From NCBI RefSeq assembly GCF_005281835.1, contig NZ_RZIS01000005.1, positions 1-64,000 of the forward strand: 64,000 bases of DNA, written 5' to 3'. The notes beneath the pieces were generated by a model. It made no database searches and had not been told where the DNA came from. It saw nothing but the letters and a program-made list of their open reading frames with translations. This stretch comes from Vibrio profundi. GTDB lineage: Bacteria > Pseudomonadota > Gammaproteobacteria > Enterobacterales > Vibrionaceae. Numbering within the stretch: position 1 is the first letter of the stretch; every line of letters begins with the position of its first letter. The translations under genes and the position numbers were made by a program. Positions 27,184 through 35,403 of this stretch are shown here, one piece after another.

Positions 27184-27405
27184 ATGGAAGTTGAAATTAT
27201 TAATTATCTAAAAAATGAAACGAAAGAGAAGGGTATCACTATTAATTTGGATACAAATTTGTTTGAAGAGGGATTAATTGACTCTCTGGGCTTTGTCAGG
27301 CTTGTGTTATTTGTAGAGGAATTACGCGGTAGTGCTATTGATGCCAATGACATGGATATTAGCAACTTCGAAACAATAAAGAGTATCTCAAATAAATTTT
27401 CATGA
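27184..27405 (+). CDS. Free-standing acyl carrier protein
   Basis: A 73-residue acidic carrier protein. The phosphopantetheine site is in LFEEGLIDSLGFVRLVLFVE (Ser 34 of DSLG), followed by helix III residues NFETIKSISNKF. It carries acyl or aminoacyl intermediates as thioesters. No ketosynthase or condensation domain is present nearby, so it probably works with the adenylate-forming ligase (29679-31136) and the BtrH-like transferase, as BtrI does in butirosin synthesis. It requires a phosphopantetheinyl transferase from elsewhere in the genome. Confidence 0.92.
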   Translation: MEVEIINYLKNETKEKGITINLDTNLFEEGLIDSLGFVRLVLFVEELRGSAIDANDMDISNFETIKSISNKFS

Positions 27406-27429
27406 TTTTATTTATTACAGGTGAATTCA

Positions 27430-28245
27430 ATGAAAGAAACATACATAGGAGTAGATGCTGGCTCAACGTTTTGTAAAGTGGTTGTTTTGGACGATGGGAA
27501 CTATGAATATAGAAAGTGGTCTTCCCTAGATCTTGAGGCCGTGTCTAATTACATTAATAAATTTGTGTTTGCCAGAATTGCTCTTACTGGAGGAGGAGCT
27601 AGAAATCTTAGTGAAATGCTATCTCATGAGTGTCTACTTGTTCCAGAAAGTTCTGCCTGGGGTATAGGTAGTCTTGAATTAGCGGCACTTTCTGGAAGTT
27701 GTGTAAAACAACCCTATATCGTCGCCTCTCTTGGTTCTGGCGTTCTAATTGTAAAAGTTGAAGATGATGTTTCTCAGCGTATTGGTGGTTCCAGTTTTGG
27801 TGGCTCGACACTCTCTGCACTTATTTCGCTTTCTACTGGCGTAGATGAATACTCAGAGTACTGTGAAATCGCTAACGAGGGGAATAGAGAAAATATTGAT
27901 CTTTTTGTATCTGATGTTTATCCCCAAGGTGGCTTTGAAGTGCCGGGGAAAATAACCGCTCAGAGCTTAGGTAAGATTGTACCGAATAAAAGAACAGCAA
28001 AGCCATCAGATGCTGATGTTATTGCATCGCTATTGACTATGTTTTCTGAGAACGTTTCAACTCTTTGTACCGCCTTGGCACAAAATCATGGAGTCAATAC
28101 TATTTGTTTTGGCGGTTCCATTCTGAAAAATAATAGCTATTTATGCTCAGAGATAAAAAAGAATATGTTTCTAAATGGCAAGCAGGCAGTATTCTTCGAA
28201 AATAGCGATTATATTGGCGCTATTGGTTCTTTAAAATCGTTGTAA
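27430..28245 (+). CDS. Type II pantothenate kinase homologue
   Basis: A 271-residue ASKHA kinase similar along its length to staphylococcal CoaW. It shows the phosphate loop YIGVDAGSTFCKVVVL, TGGGARNLSEML, the catalytic Glu in LLVPESSAWGIG, SLGSGVLIV, RIGGSSFGGSTLSALISL and CFGGSILKNNSY, plus ENSDYIGAIGSL at the end. I start at ATG 27430 behind AGGTG (a GTG at 27421 is also in frame). Type II enzymes phosphorylate pantothenate in CoA synthesis and resist CoA feedback. Here it may boost CoA/phosphopantetheine supply or act on a pantothenate-like pathway intermediate. Gammaproteobacteria normally use type I or III enzymes, so it stands out. Confidence 0.82.
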   Translation: MKETYIGVDAGSTFCKVVVLDDGNYEYRKWSSLDLEAVSNYINKFVFARIALTGGGARNLSEMLSHECLLVPESSAWGIGSLELAALSGSCVKQPYIVASLGSGVLIVKVEDDVSQRIGGSSFGGSTLSALISLSTGVDEYSEYCEIANEGNRENIDLFVSDVYPQGGFEVPGKITAQSLGKIVPNKRTAKPSDADVIASLLTMFSENVSTLCTALAQNHGVNTICFGGSILKNNSYLCSEIKKNMFLNGKQAVFFENSDYIGAIGSLKSL

Positions 28246-28262
28246 ATAATGGAAATAAATAA

Positions 28263-29081
28263 ATGACAAAAGGGAATAATGGTCCGGTAATTATAGTTTC
28301 TTTACATAAGTCAGGTACAAACTTAGTTACAAAGCTTCTTGAAAATATGGGGTATGATTGTTTTGGTTCCGGGATTAAACATAGTTATGAAGGGATATAT
28401 CAAGACCTAAAGGCGAACAAGCATCTAAGTATGTTTGATGCTTATCAGGAAGACCCTTCGAGTATTCTCGCTGAATCGGATAAGTTGTATGAGCTGACTA
28501 AATATCGTTTAGACAATAAAAAATGTTTAGTGCTTCATAGTCTTAATAAGGAAACATATGAAAGAATAGTGTCTGAACTTGATGTGGAAATTATATTTAA
28601 TTATAGAGATCCTCGTGCAGTTTTAGTGTCTTTCGTTAATTATTTGTCTTCCAAGGCTAAAGAGGATTTCACTCAAGTTTCGGGTTACATTGAATTATCA
28701 AGCATATTGAAGCGTCTACCAACCATGGAGCAGCGTTTAAGTTTCGTGATCACAAAAATACCTAATTATATTACTGGTGTTTTCCAATCTAATGCATGGT
28801 TATTAGATCAACCTAATATTCTAAAAATCACATATGAAGATCTAGTTGGGGACCAAGGTGGTGGTTGTGAACAAAAACAGCATCTTACCATCAAGTCGAT
28901 CATTAGCGTTTTGCAAGAAGAACACAGAGTAGATGACCTAGCAGAATCATTGTACAGCACGCAATCGAGAACATTCCAACGAGGAAAAGCCAATGCATGG
29001 GGCGGCGATTTCACTCCAGAATTGACAGCGTTGTTCAACAACAAGTATCTCCCTGTTTTAGAGCAATATGGCTATGAATAA
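28263..29081 (+). CDS. PAPS-dependent sulfotransferase
   Basis: A 272-residue sulfotransferase. The 5'-phosphosulfate loop is VIIVSLHKSGTNLVTKLLEN (Lys 16), the 3'-phosphate site IIFNYRDPRAVLVSFVNYL, and the C-terminal RTFQRGKANAWGGDFTPEL equals the RKG-loop of the family. It should transfer sulfuryl from PAPS to a hydroxyl or amine of the product. Its end overlaps the start of the next gene by 8 to 14 bases, showing coupling. A tailoring sulfation would make the product strongly acidic and would fit export by MATE. Confidence 0.85.
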   Translation: MTKGNNGPVIIVSLHKSGTNLVTKLLENMGYDCFGSGIKHSYEGIYQDLKANKHLSMFDAYQEDPSSILAESDKLYELTKYRLDNKKCLVLHSLNKETYERIVSELDVEIIFNYRDPRAVLVSFVNYLSSKAKEDFTQVSGYIELSSILKRLPTMEQRLSFVITKIPNYITGVFQSNAWLLDQPNILKITYEDLVGDQGGGCEQKQHLTIKSIISVLQEEHRVDDLAESLYSTQSRTFQRGKANAWGGDFTPELTALFNNKYLPVLEQYGYE

Positions 29082-29661
29082 AACAACATTCTTTGTTCTT
29101 CCCCATTTACCATGTGACAGAAACCTTAAGGGTTTATGTGGTGGAAGAACGCTCGAAGGAGTGTCTAAATTTGGGTACCTTTTTACCAAAAATATAGCTC
29201 TTAACTATGAGGTTCATGGAGATATAACTGCCATTGTCTCATCGGATCTTCCTCGTTGCATAGAGACCGTAAACCTATGTTTTTCTGACACAGGTTTACC
29301 TCTGTTAGTGGAGTCAGGGCTAACAGCTATAGATTACGGAGATTACGAAGATAAAACTTCAAAAGAGCTTCATGCGAATCAACTTGATTATATTGTTAAG
29401 CGCTACCCTAACGGTGAGAGCTTTCTGGATATGGTTCTTAGATATCAAGATACACTTGATAGATTGACTGAAATACACCCAAACAAAACGTTACTAATAG
29501 TTGGTCATAATGAAACCATACCAATTCTAAGACATTTATGTTCGGGGATACCAGTGGAGGAAGCACTCTGTGGTGATTACGAAGAACACGCGAATAATGA
29601 TTCAAAAACATTCTATTCTACGTTTTCAGGCCCCTTCACTTACGCCAAGCAAGTCAATTAA
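29068..29661 (+). CDS. Histidine phosphatase superfamily protein with altered RHG motif
   Basis: A 197-residue (or 195 from ATG 29074) phosphoglycerate-mutase-like protein. Expected motifs: VSSDLPRCIETVNLC (Arg and Glu retained), YGDYEDKTSKEL, PNGESFLDMV and LLIVGHNETIPIL (second His retained). However the N-terminal R-H-G is changed: FFVLPHLPCDRN keeps the His but has Pro for Arg and Leu for Gly. It could dephosphorylate 3'-phosphoadenosine phosphate or a phosphorylated intermediate, or have lost phosphatase activity. It overlaps the sulfotransferase gene, suggesting linked roles. Confidence 0.75.
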   Translation: MAMNKTTFFVLPHLPCDRNLKGLCGGRTLEGVSKFGYLFTKNIALNYEVHGDITAIVSSDLPRCIETVNLCFSDTGLPLLVESGLTAIDYGDYEDKTSKELHANQLDYIVKRYPNGESFLDMVLRYQDTLDRLTEIHPNKTLLIVGHNETIPILRHLCSGIPVEEALCGDYEEHANNDSKTFYSTFSGPFTYAKQVN

Positions 29662-29678
29662 TCGAAAGGATTGTAAAC

Positions 29679-31136
29679 ATGATTGAGCACCCTCTAAAGG
29701 CGTTGTTCGGTGGGGTCGATAATGCCGTTGCATTGATCGATTCAATGACTGGTCAAGAAACGACATACAAAGAGTTCGAAAATAGATTGAAACGTTTTTC
29801 AACCTTTCTCACCGAAAAAAGCGTTACCCCAGGTGATGTTATTATGTTGTTAGCGGACAACAGTGTTGATATGGTCGTCAGTATTTTTGGTTCGATCTGC
29901 CATGGCTGCATAATCTTGCCGATTAGCCCAGCATACAGAAATGTCGAAGTAGCAAATATAAAGGATCATTCGGAACCAAAGCTAGTTATTGTTGATAGAA
30001 ATTCCGATCCCTTTCCTTGTTTGAAGAATGTTCAAGACTCCTTCATAGACGACTATTTGGATTATTCACCTGCTGAAACCCTTGAAAACGAAAAACAAGG
30101 TGGGCTCTTGATATACACTTCCGGTAGTTCGGGATCCCCTAAGGGAGTTCTTCTTTCTTCGGAAAATATTATTTCTAATGCAGAGGCTGCTGCAGAAGTC
30201 TTAAATATACAAGACAACCATTTATCATTGTGTCTATTGCCTCTCTTCCATACATTCGGGATTATTAGTGATGTTTGTGTCACTCTGATCAAAGGCGGAA
30301 CATGTGTTATTTCCCCACAATGTAAACTAGAGAACTTATTTAAGATAAGAACGATATTTAGTAAGTATCAATTCCATTCATTTAGTGCCGTACCAGTCGT
30401 AATTCAATTAATTATGAATGCAAAAATAACGTTGCCAAATAGCTTTGTTTATTGTGTGACTGGTGGGGCGCCTTTGCCTGAGTCATTGAGAGTAGATTTT
30501 AACGCCTACTCTAACGCAAAAACTATTCCTGCATATGGAATGTCAGAAGGAACTTGTTTCACAACTATATCGTGGAAGAAGGTAAAAGAAAAAAGTTGCG
30601 GTTTGCCAATATGTAACGAGCTAAAAATTGTTGACGATGGTGGTAGTGAATTACGTGCTGGCCAAGTCGGGAATATCGTGATTTGTGGACCGAGTGTCAT
30701 CCGGGGTGGATACTATAAAGATAAAAGACAAGCATATCTAGAAAAATCAGATAATTGGCTCGACACAGGGGACGTTGGTTATTTAGATGATGACGGAATG
30801 TTATTTATATCAGGTAGAAAAAAGAACATGGTGATCAAGGGAGGTAACAAGATTTTCCTCGAAGACATCGACGAACTTTTGCAATCACACAAGAATATAG
30901 AAGATGCCTGCTCTGTTCAATTTACTGATCGAAATGACGAGTTTGATGAGAAAATAGCCTCATTTATTGTGTTAAAAGACGGGGTAGTGGATACATGGAA
31001 GAGCGAGTTAATCAAATACATATCAGAGGTTATCGGTAGTTCAAAATTGCCTAATCGATTTGAAGTTATAGACAATATACCAAGGACCGGTAGCGGTAAG
31101 GTCAATCGACCAAAATTAAAAGAGTTAATTTTATAA
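29679..31136 (+). CDS. Adenylate-forming acyl/amino acid ligase
   Basis: A 485-residue ANL-superfamily enzyme. Core motifs: A3 LLIYTSGSSGSPKGVLLS, A4-like CLLPLFHTFGI, A5 PAYGMSEGTCFTT, A7 WLDTGDVGYLDDDGML, A8 ISGRKKNMVIKGGNKIFLED and A10 PRTGSGKVNRPKLKE with the catalytic Lys near residue 473. It activates a carboxylic acid with ATP and can load it on a phosphopantetheine thiol. No attached carrier domain exists, so the separate ACP of the cluster is the likely acceptor. The substrate cannot be deduced by eye; the family branch looks like acyl-CoA synthetases rather than NRPS domains. Confidence 0.9.
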   Translation: MIEHPLKALFGGVDNAVALIDSMTGQETTYKEFENRLKRFSTFLTEKSVTPGDVIMLLADNSVDMVVSIFGSICHGCIILPISPAYRNVEVANIKDHSEPKLVIVDRNSDPFPCLKNVQDSFIDDYLDYSPAETLENEKQGGLLIYTSGSSGSPKGVLLSSENIISNAEAAAEVLNIQDNHLSLCLLPLFHTFGIISDVCVTLIKGGTCVISPQCKLENLFKIRTIFSKYQFHSFSAVPVVIQLIMNAKITLPNSFVYCVTGGAPLPESLRVDFNAYSNAKTIPAYGMSEGTCFTTISWKKVKEKSCGLPICNELKIVDDGGSELRAGQVGNIVICGPSVIRGGYYKDKRQAYLEKSDNWLDTGDVGYLDDDGMLFISGRKKNMVIKGGNKIFLEDIDELLQSHKNIEDACSVQFTDRNDEFDEKIASFIVLKDGVVDTWKSELIKYISEVIGSSKLPNRFEVIDNIPRTGSGKVNRPKLKELIL

Positions 31137-31141
31137 ATATT

Positions 31142-32905
31142 ATGGAGAATATTATGATGAGCGCCTCACCGATCGCTGACAATTACCCTTTAACACCCCT
31201 AATGTTCGAGAAAATTATAGAAGAACTCACACTTTTTAATTTGAATGACCTGACTTTACTCGAACTATCTGAGCTGGTGTTTACTTTCAATGGACGCCAG
31301 GACAGTTGGTATGGAGAGAAAGCTATATCTCAGCTCACCTCTATTATCATCAGCAAGTTTGGTAATACGCCGTTGGCAAAAAAACAGTCGATAGCTAATT
31401 CGAATACTACGTCGTTAAATATCTGTTTAACAAAGCTCGGCATCTTGAATATTGTTGAGTCGAATACTGATTTAGGCGATAACTTTTTATATTCCACGAT
31501 ATTTATATCAAACGATGAATTTGACGCCATAAAGGGGGAGTTGTCACTTATTGATGCAGTAAATGTCAATTATGCTCAAGAGGTGGATTCGTTTTATGCC
31601 AACAGTGACAAAAACGATATCGTTGACAAGGTTATCGATCTTATCGACCATACTGATCCAGCTATGTATATTTTTGATCAACAACTAATAGCAAATTACC
31701 CTCCTTACAATAACCTTTTTTCCCGTACAGGGAACAAAGATGAAAAGTACCTAATTGAGCTATTGCAGAACCAAACTACAGATGAATGGGCACAAACGCA
31801 CAGAACTTTCATCTATTGTCTTTATTGTATAGCTAATAGTGGCTTTAAATGTGAGGAATTCAGCGGTATTCAGCTGACGCCTTCAACCTTAGCGCGTTGG
31901 TTAGATGAAAAAATCGCTTCCAGACTAGAGTTACTTGCTCTAACGGAAAGTACAAAACCAAACACTTTGCTAGAAAGAGCAAAGTACTTGTTTGAATTAA
32001 AACAACTATTGAGAAGCGACTACTTCTCGTATCGAATAGTCAACGGTCTTAATGTCAACAAGACAGAACATGTCATGCCACGAAACACGATAGATATTTC
32101 TATGCAACGATTACCAAAAGGGCTGACTGCTGCAATTTTACAAAAATACGGCTGCGACTATAAAGACGCTGATAGTGTGGACAGTTATTTCCGACAAGTT
32201 GTACACAATATTCACTCTGCAAATCCAGAGGTGGCTGCGAGTGAAACCTTAAACCTAATCCGAGACATTGTCTTGGAATGTGTTGACGAGCTCAATGCTG
32301 ACTACGGTATGACACGCGCTCCAAGGGACTTGCACTCGTATTCTACTCTTCTCCACACTGGTGACTATGCGCAGCTTTGTGATTTACCCATCTCGGAATA
32401 TTTTACTGCGGTGTTCTCTAGTAAAAAGTTTGAGGCTTACTTTCAAAAAAGCCCTAAGATTTTATCAAGAATCCTAAACGCCGTCGCGAGTCGAATGTGT
32501 TTTAATTCCTGGCACTACACGCCTGGACAGTGTCCTCAGGACAGAATACCTGAAGGTCGTCACTTTTATTATCCTCCCAAAATGGCAGATTTTGACTTTA
32601 GGGTTAGCCATCGGCAAAAAGGTCATCAAATGGCTTACGTCAATCATTCCATCAGGTCTCCCGCTGGTATCATAGTTAACGGCGTGAAGAGATACGGTAT
32701 AATTGATATGAGAATTGTTCGAGTGGATGAGCAATTGTTCACACAACAAGATCTTGTGAGGGTTCGTGAGTACACAAGTTACGTTCGAGCTATTTATCAA
32801 TCACTGCTTGATCTTGCAACTGACAAAGGCTGTAACATAAGAGTGAACGAGTATGACAAAGCTTGGTACGATAACTATTCACTAAACCTTCTTGGAACAA
32901 ACTAG
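31142..32905 (+). CDS. Large protein of unknown function, last gene of the cluster
   Basis: I do not recognise this 587-residue protein. There is no signal peptide or membrane segment. The N-terminal 330 residues look alpha-helical. The C-terminal part holds conserved-looking His/Cys/Tyr-rich blocks: LHSYSTLLHTGDYAQLCDL, FNSWHYTPGQCPQDRIPEGR and HFYYPPKMADFDFRVSHRQK, then GHQMAYVNHSIRSPAGIIV. These dense polar motifs suggest an enzyme active site. Its start is 5 bases after the ligase stop, so it belongs to the operon. It may be the pathway's unusual catalytic step or a scaffold. Whole-length translation without interruption argues it is a real gene. Confidence 0.75.
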   Translation: MENIMMSASPIADNYPLTPLMFEKIIEELTLFNLNDLTLLELSELVFTFNGRQDSWYGEKAISQLTSIIISKFGNTPLAKKQSIANSNTTSLNICLTKLGILNIVESNTDLGDNFLYSTIFISNDEFDAIKGELSLIDAVNVNYAQEVDSFYANSDKNDIVDKVIDLIDHTDPAMYIFDQQLIANYPPYNNLFSRTGNKDEKYLIELLQNQTTDEWAQTHRTFIYCLYCIANSGFKCEEFSGIQLTPSTLARWLDEKIASRLELLALTESTKPNTLLERAKYLFELKQLLRSDYFSYRIVNGLNVNKTEHVMPRNTIDISMQRLPKGLTAAILQKYGCDYKDADSVDSYFRQVVHNIHSANPEVAASETLNLIRDIVLECVDELNADYGMTRAPRDLHSYSTLLHTGDYAQLCDLPISEYFTAVFSSKKFEAYFQKSPKILSRILNAVASRMCFNSWHYTPGQCPQDRIPEGRHFYYPPKMADFDFRVSHRQKGHQMAYVNHSIRSPAGIIVNGVKRYGIIDMRIVRVDEQLFTQQDLVRVREYTSYVRAIYQSLLDLATDKGCNIRVNEYDKAWYDNYSLNLLGTN

Positions 32906-33767
32906 TCTAATTGATTTCGCGGAAAAAGTGTTATTGATCGGGGAAACAGCAGCGTCGTCCTTTGATGATTTGACTCGGTTCAATAACTCTTGAGTCCTTC
33001 TACCTAAAGCAAACTTAGCGAGTTCTTTATGGGGATAGTGCAATTTTCAGGTGATTCAATAATGCCTTGCTTGAGACGTAAACTCATTCTAGGATGAGTG
33101 GGATGGAAAGATAAATCTCGGACTTTCTCTGAGCTCTCTTTGTAGAGAGGGTTTCCTCCCGTGATGCTCGTAAGTTTGCGTGACATAGGTAACCCTAGTC
33201 CGGTGCCTATTTGATGCTGTGAAGATTATTTGGATAAGTTTAAAATTGGCGACAGCTATAGAAGTGTCCCAATACTGCTTGCTGATTCATTCGGTTTTTG
33301 AGGTAGCTTCCCTTCTTCTAGCTGGTTTACGATACTTTACCTAATTCACGTTCTACTAATTTTGCAAAAGCTATAACTCATTTTTGTCCAGAAACGACTT
33401 AGCCTCTCAGTTCAACATAAAAGGCAAGCAGCGGTGATTAATCGTATTCATGGCTGCCGTCTTCTTCGGCTTGATCCGAATCCCTTCTGTTGTAACTAGC
33501 TCCGGCAATTCTTCAGCATGTGCGGTATGAGCATCTAATCGTTCAAGTATACCTGTTCTGTAAAGAGCTTCTTATCCATTCATATAGCCTCATTTGTTAG
33601 CGATTTACTGGAAAGTATAACTTTGATGGGATAACTACTTGGAAGTTAGAGAGACTCTAGAGGGAATTTTCAGATGTGTTCTTGAGTCAAAGAATAGAGG
33701 AGGGAGGTAATAATTTATGTAGTGACGAAAATAGGTCTAAGATATTGAGAGGGAAATTAATGTATAA
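32906..33767. other. Decayed DNA at the right end of the island
   Basis: No intact gene. Short minus-strand shards can be read, such as LDAHTAHAEELPELVTTEGI near 33500 and FAKLVERELGKV near 33360, separated by frameshifts and stops, probably remains of mobile-element genes. A 60-codon minus-strand frame at 33004-33186 has no ribosome binding site and no recognisable product. Confidence 0.45.
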
Positions 33768-33903
33768 GTCCACCCTTAATCCACCCAGATAAAGTAGGGT
33801 AAAGTTTTTTTTGGGGAGGAAAGTTGATTGGTTTCAGTATATTGCGTGAGATTTTGGACGTTTTTGAGAGCTAAAAAACGGTGAAACCCCGATGTTGGTA
33901 GCA
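33768..33903. repeat. attR-like direct repeat bounding the genomic island (right)
   Basis: Bases 33874-33903 are identical to 17109-17138, and the bases before them (GTCCACCCTTAATCCACC, TTTCAGTATATTGCGTGAGA, GACGTTTTTGAGAG) are similar to 17025-17105. The core runs into the first arm and loop of the rplY terminator. Confidence 0.75.
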
Positions 33904-33913
33904 TCGGGGTTTC
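33873..33913 (-). terminator. Terminator of rplY, used as island attachment site
   Basis: On the minus strand GAAACCCCGATG, loop CTACCAA, CATCGGGGTTTC, then ACCGTTTTTT. A perfect 12-bp stem. The second half of the stem and the T-run lie inside the island-side repeat, so integration keeps the terminator working. Confidence 0.85.
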
Positions 33914-33998
33914 GAATTTCTAGACTTCTCGATTGGTAAGGTCGATCATCTTTTTATGCAAAAGGTTGGATTTATCCAACTAGTTCCTTGGTAGGGAA

Positions 33999-34277
33999 TT
34001 AGATGCGGATGAAGTCCATGTGCTCAACTTTTGGCTTGAACGCGTGACGTTGAACGTCTTGCGGCTTAACCTTAACTTCTGCGCCGTCGATCACTAGAGT
34101 GATTGCTTCGTAGAATTCAGGCTTATCCATCTGGTTGATCACGTCACCGTGAACAAGTTCGATAGATACTGGTGCTGCTTCACCACCGTAAACAACTGCT
34201 GGGAATTTGCCAGCGTGACGTAGGCGGCGGCTCGCACCTTTACCTAGTTCAGTACGTACTACTGCTTCGAATTTCAT
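33999..34277 (-). CDS. rplY: 50S ribosomal protein L25
   Basis: A 92-residue single-domain L25 that binds 5S rRNA in the large subunit. Sequence landmarks [55 protein letters not shown] and [15 protein letters not shown] are typical of gammaproteobacterial short L25. It lies near radD, rsuA and bcr, matching the E. coli gene neighbourhood. The downstream terminator is the integration site of the genomic island. A leader hairpin upstream may mediate autoregulation. Confidence 0.96.
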   Translation of the reverse strand: MKFEAVVRTELGKGASRRLRHAGKFPAVVYGGEAAPVSIELVHGDVINQMDKPEFYEAITLVIDGAEVKVKPQDVQRHAFKPKVEHMDFIRI

Positions 34278-34310
34278 AGTTTTACTCTCAAATTAGTAAA
34301 AGTTTAATTT

Positions 34311-34338
34311 CACACGACAATGCGACCTTGTCAGTGTG
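34311..34338 (-). promoter_or_regulatory. Leader hairpin upstream of rplY (possible L25 autoregulation)
   Basis: On the minus strand CACACTGACAA, loop GGTCGCA, TTGTCGTGTG: ten base pairs with one bulged T, ending 33 bases before the rplY start. L25 leader RNAs that mimic the 5S binding site are known in gammaproteobacteria. The rest of 34339-34660 holds no gene I can support and should include the promoters of rplY and the divergent glycosyltransferase. Confidence 0.5.
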
Positions 34339-34660
34339 CTAATGCTCAGACATAAACAAGTTCATGTTCAAGCGAGCGCGGATACTAACATCCTCTTATG
34401 TTTCGAGCAATAGTCACCTGCAGTTTTCACTCAATTATCAGGCTGATGAGTACTGTTTGATTGGATCTTATTCAATTGTCTCACCCATTGCCAGAATTCC
34501 TTGTCTATGGGCGCCTTCCGCCAGCGTTTACTATCAATTACTTCTTTGAATACTTAACGGATTGATATTGTGAATTGAAAATGAACGGTTGGCTAAGTAA
34601 TGGTTAATAACACCTGGTTTATCTTTGTATTCAAGCTAATCAGATAACTAAGGTGAAGTC

Positions 34661-35392
34661 ATGGAACCAGTCAGCATTGTCATTATTACATTGAATGAAG
34701 AGAAACGCGTTGGGCGTTTAATGGACGATTTAAGCAAGCAAACTCATCGTGAGTTTGAAGTCATTGTTGTCGACTCAAATAGCGACGATAACACTTGTGA
34801 AGTGGTACAAGCGTATCAAAGCTCGTTCCCGGAACTCACCGTTCATAAGATGGAAACTCGCGGTGTGAGTCTAGGCCGCAACACTGGAGCGAGTTTAGCA
34901 AAATACGAAAGAATCTTGTTCTTAGATGCAGATGTGCAACTAGCACCCAATTTCCTTGCCAATGCGTTGGGGCAATTGAAAGACAAAAGGCTAGAAGTTG
35001 CTGGTGTGTACATGGGGGCAAAAGATTTACCTTTGGCACACAAGCTAGGATACGGACTGTTCAATATTGGACTGTTTACCACTCAATTTGTGTTCCCAAC
35101 TGCTGTCGGCGCTTGCATCTTTTCAACTAAAAGAGTGCACAAAGAAATAGCAGGTTTTGATGAAAGCATTACCCTATGTGAAGACTGTGATTATGTGAAC
35201 CGTGCGAGCAAAACGTGGCGATTCCGATTCCTAAATCTAACCTTCGGTTTTGACCCTAGAAGGTTGGACCAAGACGGGATATTCAAAATGGGTTTCACCT
35301 ACCTTAAAGCAAACGTTCGACGAGTGTTTTTTGGTGAAATGCGTAACAACGAAATGGAATATAAATTTGGTCATTATAACGAGCAACGATAG
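34661..35392 (+). CDS. Family 2 glycosyltransferase
   Basis: A 243-residue GT-A fold glycosyltransferase. The N-terminus VSIVIITLNEEKRVGRLMDD with FEVIVVDSNSDDNT is the nucleotide-sugar binding part, and RILFLDADVQLAPNFL contains the D-x-D motif (about residues 89-91). GFDESITLCEDCDYVNRA gives the catalytic ED motif. No membrane helix at the N-terminus, though the C-terminal half has a hydrophobic stretch. It forms a pair with the DedA-like gene 11 bases downstream, suggesting a joint role in envelope lipid or glycan handling. Confidence 0.88.
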   Translation: MEPVSIVIITLNEEKRVGRLMDDLSKQTHREFEVIVVDSNSDDNTCEVVQAYQSSFPELTVHKMETRGVSLGRNTGASLAKYERILFLDADVQLAPNFLANALGQLKDKRLEVAGVYMGAKDLPLAHKLGYGLFNIGLFTTQFVFPTAVGACIFSTKRVHKEIAGFDESITLCEDCDYVNRASKTWRFRFLNLTFGFDPRRLDQDGIFKMGFTYLKANVRRVFFGEMRNNEMEYKFGHYNEQR

Positions 35393-35403
35393 TAGGTAAG
35401 GGA

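Noticed and set aside
33004..33186. 60-residue minus-strand frame
   Set aside because: No ribosome binding site, no recognisable family, surrounded by decayed sequence.
34364..34549. 61-residue plus-strand frame between rplY and the glycosyltransferase gene
   Set aside because: No start signal; overlaps the likely promoter region of rplY.
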